DNA of 62,314 bases from Prevotellaceae bacterium UBA1726 (lineage in GTDB: Bacteria > Bacteroidota > Bacteroidia > Bacteroidales > Bacteroidaceae). Positions 6,954 through 15,682 of this stretch are shown here, piece by piece. The position numbers and the translations under genes were made by a program. Each line of letters opens with the position of its first letter. Within the stretch, counting starts at the first letter, position 1. Location: NCBI GenBank assembly GCA_002316005.1, contig DCIM01000021.1, positions 1-62,314 of the forward strand. The letters are read 5' to 3'. Under the pieces are notes generated by a model. It had not been told where the DNA came from. It saw only the letters and a program-made list of their open reading frames with translations, and did not search any database.

Positions 6954-8684
6954 GTTAATCAATCGCACATCTTTTATAGGGCGATCGTTAGAATCTGTAA
7001 CTGACTGCTGTATCTTGTCAACAATATCAAGGCCTTCCAGGACTTCACCAAATACGGTGTATCCGCCATCAAGCCAAGGAGTACCCGGAGCATTGTTCTC
7101 TTTATAGTAATCGAGCATAGGAACATAAGGGTGTTTTCCAGCAACTGCCGGTGTTTTGCCCCAAACGATATAGAACTGCGACGAACTGCTCTTGAATTCA
7201 GGATTGTCCTCATCAGGTTCGCGAGCTGCAGCCAATGCTCCACGCTTGTGGAAGAAACGAGGGAAGAGAATCTCTGCCTTCAGTGTGTTTGTACCGTCAA
7301 GGGCAGGGACATCCTCATTTGCAGTAAGTTCTGCAGGATTCTCCTTCGTTGTAGGAGGAGCAAACCTACTGTCAGGACCACCACCCTGAATCATGAAATT
7401 CTGGATTACACGATGGAAGAGAGTAGAGTCGAGAGCATTATTCTCTGCAAGACGGATGAAATTGTCGCGATGGATTGGAGTTTCATTGTAGAGTTCCACG
7501 AGGATGTTGCCCTCGGTAGTAACGAGTTTCACCACCTTGCGGTCATAACGCGACAAATCAGATTTCTCATTTTCAAGGGCACGCATGATGTCGGTAGGAT
7601 GACCACCCCTATCAAATGCCACAAGCGAATAAGCACCTGGTATGCCTTCCGGACACCAGTAGAACACACCCTTGCAGCGACCATTTGTCTCTGTCTGTGC
7701 CTTTCTGATAACTTCGGCATATTGCTCACGACCTTCGGCCATCTTCCAAGGATTCTGCTCGTCAACTGAGAATCCAGTCTCGGTAATCATCACGTCACAG
7801 TCGTATTTCTTCGACACAAGGCGGATGTTCTTCATACAGTCGGCAATGGTACGCTCGGCATTTGGTTCCATACCGCTCTGCATTGCCCAATAAGGATAGA
7901 GCGACATACCAATCATATCCCATTTGCCACCACCAGCCTTGACGATGTCGAGGTTGCGATTATAAAGGACATTATCAAAACCATTATCGAGATGCAAGAT
8001 GACGATTGTCTCAGGGAACACCGACTTAACCGCATCATAACCAGCACGGATGAATCCCGCATATTGCTCAGGATTTGTATCGATATGGCCCATACGCTTT
8101 ATTATTGTGGTGTTGCCATTGGCATCTTTCTTCTCCCAACCAGTCACAGGGTCCATTTCAATAGACCAAAGCATTCCGTTGGAAGTCTCGTTGCCTACCT
8201 GTACCCAACGAGGAGTGACACCATTTTCCTTAAGGAAAGAAAGTACATCCACAGTATGGTCAGCAAGCGCCTTGAGCATCTTCTTATAGTTCAGTTTCTC
8301 CCAAGCCTTTGGAATATTCTGCTTGTTTGGGTCAGCCCACCAGTCAGAATAATGGAAATCGATCATAATATCCATGCCCAGAGCCTTTGCACGAAGAGCC
8401 TTGTCGAGGACATCCTTCTTGCAACTATATGGTTTACCTTTGGCATCAAGACCATTCTCATCTTCCACCCATACACGAAGGCGAACGGCATTCATGCCCA
8501 TCTCCTTCATCAAGGCAGTACATTCACGCTCCTCACCTTTCCAGTTGTACCACTTATGGCCATGAGCCTCAAGTTCGGTGAAACCACTGATGTCAGCACC
8601 GAGGACAAACTGCGCTTCGCCTTGAGCGAAACTAAATGATAAATGACAAATGATAAATGATAAAATAAAAAATGTCTTTCTCAT
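6936..8684 (-). CDS. Fusion of GH53 endo-beta-1,4-galactanase and cyclophilin-type peptidyl-prolyl isomerase, secreted
   Basis: 582 residues in one uninterrupted frame. A signal peptide (1-20, 'SFIICHLSFSFAQ') is followed by a GH53 domain (about 26-372). Its acid/base Glu166 lies in 'WVQVGNETSNGMLW' and its nucleophile Glu302 in 'VMITETGFS'. GH53 enzymes cut beta-1,4-galactan side chains of pectin and arabinogalactan. A cyclophilin domain follows (about 381-582) with 'FHRVIQNFMIQGG' (Arg425, Phe430, Gln433), 'SSQFYI' (Gln503) and 'WLDGGYTVFGEV' (Trp537; Tyr542 where many cyclophilins have His). Each domain looks complete, and each is normally its own protein. The hydrophobic core of the signal peptide is written in a TCATTTATCATTT repeat. 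The gene sits between sufB and sufC. Both domain calls are firm; the value of joining them is unknown. Confidence 0.92.
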   Translation of the reverse strand: MRKTFFILSFIICHLSFSFAQGEAQFVLGADISGFTELEAHGHKWYNWKGEERECTALMKEMGMNAVRLRVWVEDENGLDAKGKPYSCKKDVLDKALRAKALGMDIMIDFHYSDWWADPNKQNIPKAWEKLNYKKMLKALADHTVDVLSFLKENGVTPRWVQVGNETSNGMLWSIEMDPVTGWEKKDANGNTTIIKRMGHIDTNPEQYAGFIRAGYDAVKSVFPETIVILHLDNGFDNVLYNRNLDIVKAGGGKWDMIGMSLYPYWAMQSGMEPNAERTIADCMKNIRLVSKKYDCDVMITETGFSVDEQNPWKMAEGREQYAEVIRKAQTETNGRCKGVFYWCPEGIPGAYSLVAFDRGGHPTDIMRALENEKSDLSRYDRKVVKLVTTEGNILVELYNETPIHRDNFIRLAENNALDSTLFHRVIQNFMIQGGGPDSRFAPPTTKENPAELTANEDVPALDGTNTLKAEILFPRFFHKRGALAAAREPDEDNPEFKSSSSQFYIVWGKTPAVAGKHPYVPMLDYYKENNAPGTPWLDGGYTVFGEVLEGLDIVDKIQQSVTDSNDRPIKDVRLINMEVLN

Positions 8685-8704
8685 AAAATTGAACTATTAA
8701 ACAT

Positions 8705-8748
8705 CTGCATTTTGCCCTTCGGCAAAAGCCCCTTGGGAGGGTTTGGGT
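8705..8748. repeat. Dispersed palindromic repeat between sufB and the GH53-cyclophilin gene
   Basis: TGCATTTTG, a short centre, CAAAAGCC, then a C-run/G-run hairpin (ccccttgggaggg). The same layout occurs at 43315-43345 and, inverted, at 41772-41797. No promoter match is visible in this 70-bp spacer, so the fusion gene may depend on sufB transcription. Confidence 0.5.
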
Positions 8749-8754
8749 GGTCTT

Positions 8755-10200
8755 CTATCCTACTGTTCCTTCCAATGATACGCTCAACAATTTCTGTGCC
8801 TCAACAGCAAACTCCATTGGGAGTTTATTGAGAACTTCCTTGGCATAACCATTGACAATAAGACCTACGGCCTGTTCGGTCGGGATGCCTCGCTGATTGC
8901 AATAAAAGAGCTGATCTTCGCTGATTTTCGAAGTTGTTGCCTCGTGCTCAAATATTGCAGTGTCGTTGTGAACATCCATATAAGGGAAGGTGTGGGCACC
9001 GCATTTGCTTCCAAGCAACAAGGAGTCGCAAGATGAGTAATTGCGGGCATTGTCAGCCTTTGATGTGGCACGCACAAGTCCACGGTACGAGTTCTGGCTA
9101 TGACCGGCCGAGATTCCCTTTGAGATGATTGTCGACTTAGTGTCTTTGCCCATGTGAATCATCTTCGTACCCGTGTCGGCCTCCTGATAGTTGTTGGTCA
9201 CTGCAACAGAATAGAACTCTGCCACAGAACGATCGCCACGAAGCACACACGAAGGATATTTCCAAGTGATGGCCGAACCAGTCTCCACCTGAGTCCAAGA
9301 GAGTTTTGAGTCATTGCCACGAAGGTCGCCTCGCTTTGTAACAAGGTTGAGGACTCCACCCTTACCGTTCTCATCGCCAGGATACCAGTTCTGCACTGTA
9401 GAGTACTTCACCTCAGCCCTCTCGTTGACGATAATCTCGACAATAGCAGCATGGAGTTGGTTCTCATCGCGCATTGGAGCCGTACAACCCTCAAGATAAG
9501 AAACATAAGAGTCATCATCGGCTACAATCAGTGTGCGCTCAAACTGACCAGTGTTCTTTGCGTTGATACGGAAATAAGATGAAAGTTCCATAGGGCAACG
9601 CACACCCTTTGGGATATAAACGAACGAACCATCAGAGAAGACAGCTGAATTGAGGGCAGCGAAGTAGTTGTCGCGATAAGGCACAACAGAACCGAGATAC
9701 TGGCGAACCAAATCAGGATACTCCTTAACAGCCTCGCCAATAGACATGAAGATGATGCCTTTCTCAGCCAGTTTCTCCTTGAATGTAGTCTTCACGGAAA
9801 CAGAATCCATGATAGCATCTACGGCAGTACCGCTCAATGCAAGACGCTCCTCAAGAGGAATACCGAGTTTGTCGAAAGTCTTCATCAACTCTGGGTCAAT
9901 CTCCTCTGTAGTCTTCGGACCTTCCTTCTTCTTCGCCATTGGGTCGGCATAATAGCTTATGCCCTGATAGTCAATCTCTGGCACATGAACATGCCCCCAT
10001 GTTGGCTCTTTCATTGTCAACCAATGACGAAAGGCCGTCAGACGGAAGTCTAACAGCCATTCTGGTTCGCCTTTCTTAGCGGAAATAAGTCTTACGACCT
10101 CTTCAGTTAGTCCCACAGGGATGACCTCTGTGTGGACATCAGTAGTAAAGCCGAACTCGTATTTCTTTTCGGCTATATTCTTAACTAATTCGTTACCCAT
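8755..10200 (-). CDS. sufB: Fe-S cluster assembly scaffold protein SufB
   Basis: 481 residues, the usual length. Conserved SufB regions are present, including 'YIPKGVRCPMELSSYFRIN', 'SYLEGCTAPMRDENQLHAA' and the C-terminal 'SKCGAHTFPYMDV' and 'EHEATTSKISEDQLFYCNQRG'. SufB carries the scaffold cysteines on which the Fe-S cluster is built, together with SufC and SufD, in the cytoplasm. It follows infB after 111 bp without a clear promoter of its own. The usual neighbour sufC is displaced 2.6 kb downstream. Start 'MGNELVKNIAEKKYEFGF' is standard for Bacteroidetes SufB. Confidence 0.96.
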   Translation of the reverse strand: MGNELVKNIAEKKYEFGFTTDVHTEVIPVGLTEEVVRLISAKKGEPEWLLDFRLTAFRHWLTMKEPTWGHVHVPEIDYQGISYYADPMAKKKEGPKTTEEIDPELMKTFDKLGIPLEERLALSGTAVDAIMDSVSVKTTFKEKLAEKGIIFMSIGEAVKEYPDLVRQYLGSVVPYRDNYFAALNSAVFSDGSFVYIPKGVRCPMELSSYFRINAKNTGQFERTLIVADDDSYVSYLEGCTAPMRDENQLHAAIVEIIVNERAEVKYSTVQNWYPGDENGKGGVLNLVTKRGDLRGNDSKLSWTQVETGSAITWKYPSCVLRGDRSVAEFYSVAVTNNYQEADTGTKMIHMGKDTKSTIISKGISAGHSQNSYRGLVRATSKADNARNYSSCDSLLLGSKCGAHTFPYMDVHNDTAIFEHEATTSKISEDQLFYCNQRGIPTEQAVGLIVNGYAKEVLNKLPMEFAVEAQKLLSVSLEGTVG

Positions 10201-10211
10201 TTATTATGATA

Positions 10212-10293
10212 ATAGGTGATGGTTGATGGAATAGAGAGGAGAGTTTCAATACCGAAGGCAATAAAAACCTATTCCCTACTCCATCACCACTAT
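10212..10293. repeat. Imperfect inverted repeat of GGTGATGG type between infB and sufB
   Basis: ATAGGTGATGGTTGATGG (10212 on) and its imperfect complement CCATCACCACTAT (ending 10293) face each other across 34 bp. The same GGTGATGG unit is found in coding DNA at 33818-33846. A hairpin here could modulate readthrough from infB into sufB. Confidence 0.5.
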
Positions 10294-10311
10294 TCTAACA
10301 AAAGGCTTCTT

Positions 10312-13188
10312 TTAGAGCTTCTGCTCAATCTCAATCTCGGTGAAGGTCTCAATGATGTCGCCTACCTGGATATCGTTGCAGTTGACGAGTGAGATACCAC
10401 ACTCAAGACCTGTAGCAACATCCTTGGCATCGTCCTTGTAACGCTTCAGAGCATTGATTGCGCCAGTGAAGATTACGATACCATCGCGGATAAGACGTGC
10501 CTTGTCTGTGCGGTGAACCTTACCGTCGGTAACCATTGCACCAGCAACAGTGCCGACCTTAGAGATTTTGAATACTTCCTTAACCTCAACAGTACCGGTA
10601 GCCACCTCTTTCTTGATCTTGTCGAGCATACCCTCCATAGCGGCACGGATATCATCGATAGCATCATAGATGACTGAGTAGGTATTGATTTCAACTCCCT
10701 CACGCTCAGCAAGACGCTTAGCCTCGGTTGAAGGACGGACATTGAAACCTACAATCATACCGTTGTTTGCGGTAGAAGCGAGCATTACATCATTCTCCGA
10801 GATCTGACCTACAGCCTTCTGGATTACATTTACCTGAACCTTCTCTGTAGAGAGTTTGATGAATGAGTCAGAGAGAGCCTCAACAGAACCCATAACATCA
10901 CCCTTAACGATAAGGTTGAGTTCGTGGAACTCACCAAGAGCGATACGATGTGCGATTTCCTCAAGAGAAAGAGTCTGAGTTGTACGGAGGCTCTGCTCAC
11001 GCTGCAACTGGAGACGCTTGTTTGTGATTTCGCGTGCTTCCTGCTCAGAATCCATGATATGGAACGAGTCACCAGCCTGTGGTGCTCCGTTAAGACCAAG
11101 GATGATTGCTGGTTCAGAAGGACCAACCTCCTGGAGGCGCTGGTTACGCTCATTGAACATTGCCTTCACCTTACCCCAACTTGTACCGGCAACAACAACA
11201 TCACCAACCTTCAGCGTACCATTGCTGACGAGAACTGTTGATACGAAACCACGACCCTTGTCGAGTGAAGCCTCAATTACAGAACCTGTAGCCTTGCGGT
11301 TTGGATTAGCCTTGAGGTCGAGCATTTCTGCCTCGAGAAGTACCTTCTCCATGAGGTCCTCAATACCGATACCCTTCTTTGCACTGATTTCCTGGCACTG
11401 GTACTTACCACCCCAGTCCTCAACAAGGAGGTTCATCTGTGCAAGTTCCTCGCGTACCTTATCAGGATTAGCACCTGGCTTATCAATCTTGTTGATTGCG
11501 AATACCATTGGTACATTTGCAGCCTGAGCATGAGCAATAGCCTCCTTTGTTGTAGGCATCACTGCATCATCGGCAGCAACAATGATGATTGCGATATCGG
11601 TAACCTGTGTACCACGGGCACGCATAGCGGTAAACGCTTCGTGACCAGGAGTATCGAGAAATGTGATGTGACGGCCATCCTCAAGTTTCACATTGTAAGC
11701 ACCAATGTGCTGAGTGATACCACCAGCCTCACCAGCGATAACATTTGTCTTGCGGATATAGTCAAGGAGAGAGGTCTTACCATGGTCAACATGACCCATC
11801 ACAGTTACGATTGGAGCACGGGAAACGAGATCGTTCTCATCATCCTCCTCTTCTGTGATTGCATTCTGTACCTCAGCACTTACATACTCTGTAGTGAAAC
11901 CGAACTCATCAGCAACGATGTTGATTGTCTCAGCATCAAGACGCTGGTTGATAGAAGCCATGACACCGATTGACATCAAAGTACCGATGACCTGATTAAC
12001 AGATACATTCATCATTGTAGCAATGTCTGATACAGTAACGAACTCCGTCAACTTCAGGATCTTGCTCTCCTCGTGCTCAGCCATCATCTCCATCTCACGC
12101 TGCTCAGCGAGAGCGTCACGACGGTCCTTACGATACTTAGCACCCTTCTTGTTCTGGCTCTGCTTGTTGGTAAGACGAGCGAGAGTCTCCTTTACCTGGC
12201 GTGCTACTGCCTCGTCATCAACTTCGAGTGAGCGCTGGTTGCCCTTCTTCTTGTTCTTCTTGTTGCTACCACCCTGCTGATTCTGCTGATTCTGCTGGTT
12301 GCGGTTATTGTTGTTCTTACCGCCTTGGTTCTTACCGCCCTGGTTTTTACCTGGCTGTTGGTTTGCAGCATCGTTGATATCAACGCGCTCCTTACCAATA
12401 CGAACACGCTTCTTCTTATCGGCGTTACCCTGACGCTGAGCAGCAATCTTCTCGTCGCGTTCCTTCTTGCGCTCTTCCTTCGACTTCTTCTTAGGACGAG
12501 TGCTCTGGTTGAGGGCATCAAGGTCGATCTTTCCAACGATATTCATCTTTGGAGCATTAGCTACCTTCTTGTCGCTCTTCAACTGGAAGATGTCTGCCTC
12601 AGCCTTCTCCTCTACCTTTGCCTCTGGTTCAGCTTTTACTTCTTCCTTTGGTTCTGGTTTTGGTTCTGGCTTTACCTCAGCCTTTGGCTCAGCTTTTGGA
12701 GCTACAGGTTCTGGCTTTGGTTCTGGTCTCACCTCAACCTTCACCTCTGGCTTTACTTCCTTCTTTGGCTCTGGTTTTGGTTCTGGCTTAGCCTCTACCT
12801 TTGGAGCAACAGGCTCTGGTTTCTTTTCTTCAACCACAGGAGCGGCAGTCTCCTTTGGTGTTGGTTTCTTTTGCTCAAGGTCGATCTTGCCCAATGGCTT
12901 GAACTCCTGAGCAGCCGGCTTCTGAAGAAGATCCTCTCCGCGAGCTTCAACCTTTGGTGTCTCTGGTTTCTGCTCCTTTGGTTTCTTCTGGAAGATCTGT
13001 GAAGCCTGGTTGCGAACCTCTGCATCCTGCTTGAACTGCTTTACGAGGGCTTCAAACTGCTCATCGCTGAGTTTGAAGTTAGGATCGCTCTTTATCTCAC
13101 CGAGATTTGGCTTCTTTTCAAGGAATTCCACTGCCGTCTGGATTCCGATATTTAATTCGCGTAATGCTTTATTTAATCTGACGCTCAT
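10312..13188 (-). CDS. infB: Translation initiation factor IF-2
   Basis: 958 residues. IF-2 is the GTPase that places initiator tRNA on the 30S subunit and drives subunit joining. The G domain starts with 'GHVDHGKTS' at 465; 'DTPGHEAF' and 'INKIDKPGA' (G3 and G4) follow, then the beta-barrel domains and the C-terminal initiator-tRNA domain to residue 958. Residues about 60-330 are a long low-complexity region: first Lys/Pro/Glu repeats of the 'PEPKPEPK' kind, then an Asn/Gln/Gly-rich stretch around 285-320. Such N-terminal variation is normal for IF-2 but long here. It lies downstream of nusA by 76 bp in the classic rimP-nusA-infB order. Confidence 0.97.
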   Translation of the reverse strand: MSVRLNKALRELNIGIQTAVEFLEKKPNLGEIKSDPNFKLSDEQFEALVKQFKQDAEVRNQASQIFQKKPKEQKPETPKVEARGEDLLQKPAAQEFKPLGKIDLEQKKPTPKETAAPVVEEKKPEPVAPKVEAKPEPKPEPKKEVKPEVKVEVRPEPKPEPVAPKAEPKAEVKPEPKPEPKEEVKAEPEAKVEEKAEADIFQLKSDKKVANAPKMNIVGKIDLDALNQSTRPKKKSKEERKKERDEKIAAQRQGNADKKKRVRIGKERVDINDAANQQPGKNQGGKNQGGKNNNNRNQQNQQNQQGGSNKKNKKKGNQRSLEVDDEAVARQVKETLARLTNKQSQNKKGAKYRKDRRDALAEQREMEMMAEHEESKILKLTEFVTVSDIATMMNVSVNQVIGTLMSIGVMASINQRLDAETINIVADEFGFTTEYVSAEVQNAITEEEDDENDLVSRAPIVTVMGHVDHGKTSLLDYIRKTNVIAGEAGGITQHIGAYNVKLEDGRHITFLDTPGHEAFTAMRARGTQVTDIAIIIVAADDAVMPTTKEAIAHAQAANVPMVFAINKIDKPGANPDKVREELAQMNLLVEDWGGKYQCQEISAKKGIGIEDLMEKVLLEAEMLDLKANPNRKATGSVIEASLDKGRGFVSTVLVSNGTLKVGDVVVAGTSWGKVKAMFNERNQRLQEVGPSEPAIILGLNGAPQAGDSFHIMDSEQEAREITNKRLQLQREQSLRTTQTLSLEEIAHRIALGEFHELNLIVKGDVMGSVEALSDSFIKLSTEKVQVNVIQKAVGQISENDVMLASTANNGMIVGFNVRPSTEAKRLAEREGVEINTYSVIYDAIDDIRAAMEGMLDKIKKEVATGTVEVKEVFKISKVGTVAGAMVTDGKVHRTDKARLIRDGIVIFTGAINALKRYKDDAKDVATGLECGISLVNCNDIQVGDIIETFTEIEIEQKL

Positions 13189-13235
13189 TTATTTCTATTT
13201 ACTATTTTCTATTTTTCAGTTTCTCAATTAAGTCT

Positions 13236-13249
13236 CTCCTATATAGGAG
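13236..13249. promoter_or_regulatory. Perfect 14-bp palindrome in the infB leader
   Basis: CTCCTATATAGGAG lies between nusA and infB, 47 bp before the infB ATG. It could form a small hairpin in the leader or serve as a protein site. Function unknown. Confidence 0.3.
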
Positions 13250-13264
13250 GCCGTTAGTATGCGT

Positions 13265-14527
13265 TTAGTCTTCGAACTCTGCGCTGAGAATCTCAAGGAG
13301 TCTGTCAACAGTCTCTTCCTCGAGGTCAGCCTTCTCAATCAACATCTCGCGTGGAGCCTTGAGTACCTGCTTTGCTGTGTCAAGACCGATGCTCTTGATT
13401 GAGTCGATAACCCACTGGTCGATTTCGTCAGCAAACTCGTCGAGGTAGATATCCTCATCCTCCTCAGCATCGCTGATTTCACGGAATACATCAATTGTGT
13501 ACTCAGTAAGCATAGAAGCGAGCTTGATGTTCAAACCGCCACGACCGATAGCGAGGCTTACTTCCTCTGGCTTCAGGTAAACATCTGCCTGATGTGCCTC
13601 TTCGTTGATTTCGATGCTGCTAACCTTTGCTGGGCTAAGTGCACGCTGGATGAAGAGTTTTGTGTTTGAAGTGTAGTTGATTACATCGATGTTCTCGTTG
13701 CAGAGTTCACGAACGATACCATGAACACGGCTACCCTTAACGCCAACACATGCTCCTACTGGATCAATACGATCGTCGAAGCTCTCTACAGCAATCTTTG
13801 CACGCTCACCTGGCATACGGGCAATCTTCTTGATTGAGATAAGTCCGTCGTTGATTTCAGGAACTTCAGCCTCGAGCAGACGCTCAAGGAAGATTGGACT
13901 TGTACGAGAGAGGATGATCTTTGGATTCTTGTTGTCGTTGTCAACACGGAGGATGATAGCGCGAACATTCTCGCCCTTACGGTAGTTGTCAGAAGGAATC
14001 TGCTCTGACTTAGGGAGGATGAGCTCGTTGTTCTCATCGTCAACGAGAAGAACCTCACGCTTCCAAACCTGATAAACCTCACCGCTGATAACCTCACCTA
14101 CGCGATCCTTGTACTTGTTGTAGAGTGAATCGTGCTCGAGTTCGAGAATCTTCGAAGCAAGAGTCTGACGGAGGTTAAGGATAGCACGACGGCCGAACTT
14201 TGCAAAGTCAACACGCTCTGACACTTCCTCGCCTTCCTCATAGTCTTCCTCAATCTTCTGAGCCTCTGAGAGTGCGATTTCCTTGTTTTCGTCAACAACC
14301 TCGTCATCAGCAACAACAACGCGGTTACGATAAATCTCGAAGTCACCCTTGTCTGGGTTTACGATAACATCAATGTTCTCGTCACTTCCGTAGATGTTTG
14401 CAAGTACTCGGCGGAAACTTTCCTCGAGTACGCTGACCAATGTTGTACGGTCGATATTCTTACCTTCCTTGAATTCCTTGAAGGTATCAATCATACTTGG
14501 TCTTTCTTCTTCAACTTTCTTTGCCAT
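13265..14527 (-). CDS. nusA: Transcription termination/antitermination protein NusA
   Basis: 420 residues. The N-terminal RNA-polymerase-binding domain (about 1-130), an S1 domain (about 135-205, 'GEVISGEVYQVWKREVLLV') and two KH domains ('ERAKIAVESFDDRIDPVGACVGVKGSRVHGIV' and 'EVSLAIGRGGLNIKLAS') are in normal order. The acidic C-terminal repeats of enterobacterial NusA are missing, as is usual in this phylum. NusA binds RNA polymerase and controls pausing, termination and antitermination. Middle gene of rimP-nusA-infB. Confidence 0.96.
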   Translation of the reverse strand: MAKKVEEERPSMIDTFKEFKEGKNIDRTTLVSVLEESFRRVLANIYGSDENIDVIVNPDKGDFEIYRNRVVVADDEVVDENKEIALSEAQKIEEDYEEGEEVSERVDFAKFGRRAILNLRQTLASKILELEHDSLYNKYKDRVGEVISGEVYQVWKREVLLVDDENNELILPKSEQIPSDNYRKGENVRAIILRVDNDNKNPKIILSRTSPIFLERLLEAEVPEINDGLISIKKIARMPGERAKIAVESFDDRIDPVGACVGVKGSRVHGIVRELCNENIDVINYTSNTKLFIQRALSPAKVSSIEINEEAHQADVYLKPEEVSLAIGRGGLNIKLASMLTEYTIDVFREISDAEEDEDIYLDEFADEIDQWVIDSIKSIGLDTAKQVLKAPREMLIEKADLEEETVDRLLEILSAEFED

Positions 14528-14593
14528 TTGTATATTTATTATTTTTGTTTGATTTCGTTTGAAAAGCCCTACCCTTTTACGGGGAAGGGATGA

Positions 14594-15061
14594 TTACTTG
14601 AACGAGATGAGATACTTACAGTACTTCACCTTATCCATCTGATAGGTGTGGTCAACATCCATCTTCACTGGACGCTTCTTGCCTTCAACCTGCACCTTCT
14701 CGTTCACTGTCACAACAAAGTCGTTGCCGTCAACGCTCTTGAGCAAGCCCTTCACCTTTGTTCCGTCAGCGTCGAGGACTTCTACCTCCTGACCAACAAA
14801 GTTGATATACTGCTGTGGTACCTTGAATGGCTGACCGAGACCTGCCGAGCCAACTTCCAATTCGTAGTCTTCCTCTTCGCGATTGAGGTTTTCCTCAATG
14901 AATCGGCTCAGTTCGGCACAATCCTCAATCCACACGCCATCAGCGTGATCGATTTCCACTACGATGCAGTTGTCGCTGCTAATCTCAACATCAACGAGGA
15001 AGTAGTCCTTATCTGCGAGCCACTTCTCTACGATTTCCTTTACTGTATTCTTCTGAATCAT
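14594..15061 (-). CDS. rimP: Ribosome maturation factor RimP
   Basis: 155 residues, the normal size. The N-terminal alpha/beta domain contains 'DGVWIEDCAELSRFIEENLN' and 'YELEVGSAGLGQPFK'; an Sm-like C-terminal domain follows ('NFVGQEVEVLDADGTKVKGLL'). RimP aids 30S subunit maturation. First gene of the rimP-nusA-infB unit, with a promoter directly upstream. Confidence 0.95.
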   Translation of the reverse strand: MIQKNTVKEIVEKWLADKDYFLVDVEISSDNCIVVEIDHADGVWIEDCAELSRFIEENLNREEEDYELEVGSAGLGQPFKVPQQYINFVGQEVEVLDADGTKVKGLLKSVDGNDFVVTVNEKVQVEGKKRPVKMDVDHTYQMDKVKYCKYLISFK

Positions 15062-15120
15062 ATCTAATAATTAAAAGAATGAGAGGCCTCGTCTGAGACC
15101 CCTCATTCCACTGAACGGAT

Positions 15121-15152
15121 GCAAAATTACGAAAAAAATCCGAAACTTGCAA
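15121..15152 (-). promoter_or_regulatory. Promoter for rimP-nusA-infB
   Basis: On the minus strand TTG (15150-15152), 20 bp, TAATTTTGC (15121-15129). The rimP ATG is 60 bp downstream. Confidence 0.6.
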
Positions 15153-15189
15153 ACTTTTCTAATAGAAAAGCGCTAAGAACGCCCTTTTT

Positions 15190-15654
15190 CTAATTAAAAT
15201 AGTACAAGAACGACGCAATTCCCTCAAGTGCAGGCTTACGCTGTCCTTCAATTTCAATCTTGAATGCAATCTCTGTCTTTGCAATACCACGGAGATTCTG
15301 GATGCTGTGAAGTGTTGTCACAAGTCGAACCTTGCTACCAGTGATTACTGGCTGACCGAACTTCATCTTATCCATTCCATAGTTCACGAGCATCTTGATG
15401 TTGTTCACCTCAATAATCTGGTCCCAGAGATAAGGGATAAGCGAGAGTGTCAGATAGCCGTGAGCAATAGTGCTGTGAAACTGACTCTCCTCTTTTGCAC
15501 GCTCCACATCAACATGAATCCACTGATGGTCGAGTGTAGCATCAGCAAAGAGGTTAATACGCTCCTGGTCTACTTCAAGCCAGTCGGATGCTCCAAGCAC
15601 CTCACCAAGGTGTGCAGCAAATTCGTCGTACGAATTGATTACAAGTTTTGCCAT
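15190..15654 (-). CDS. MaoC-type (R)-enoyl-CoA hydratase/dehydratase
   Basis: 154 residues with one hot-dog fold. The hydratase motif 'FADATLDHQWIHVDVERA' gives the expected Asp42 and His47; 'TIAHGYLTLSL' with His65 follows. Family members hydrate (2E)-enoyl-CoA to (3R)-hydroxyacyl-CoA, in fatty-acid breakdown or precursor supply. No partner fatty-acid gene is nearby, so the real substrate is uncertain. It lies 28 bp after the sialate esterase stop on the same strand and may be read from that promoter. Confidence 0.9.
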   Translation of the reverse strand: MAKLVINSYDEFAAHLGEVLGASDWLEVDQERINLFADATLDHQWIHVDVERAKEESQFHSTIAHGYLTLSLIPYLWDQIIEVNNIKMLVNYGMDKMKFGQPVITGSKVRLVTTLHSIQNLRGIAKTEIAFKIEIEGQRKPALEGIASFLYYFN

Positions 15655-15682
15655 TTATCGTTTTATCTTTTGTTATTGTCTT

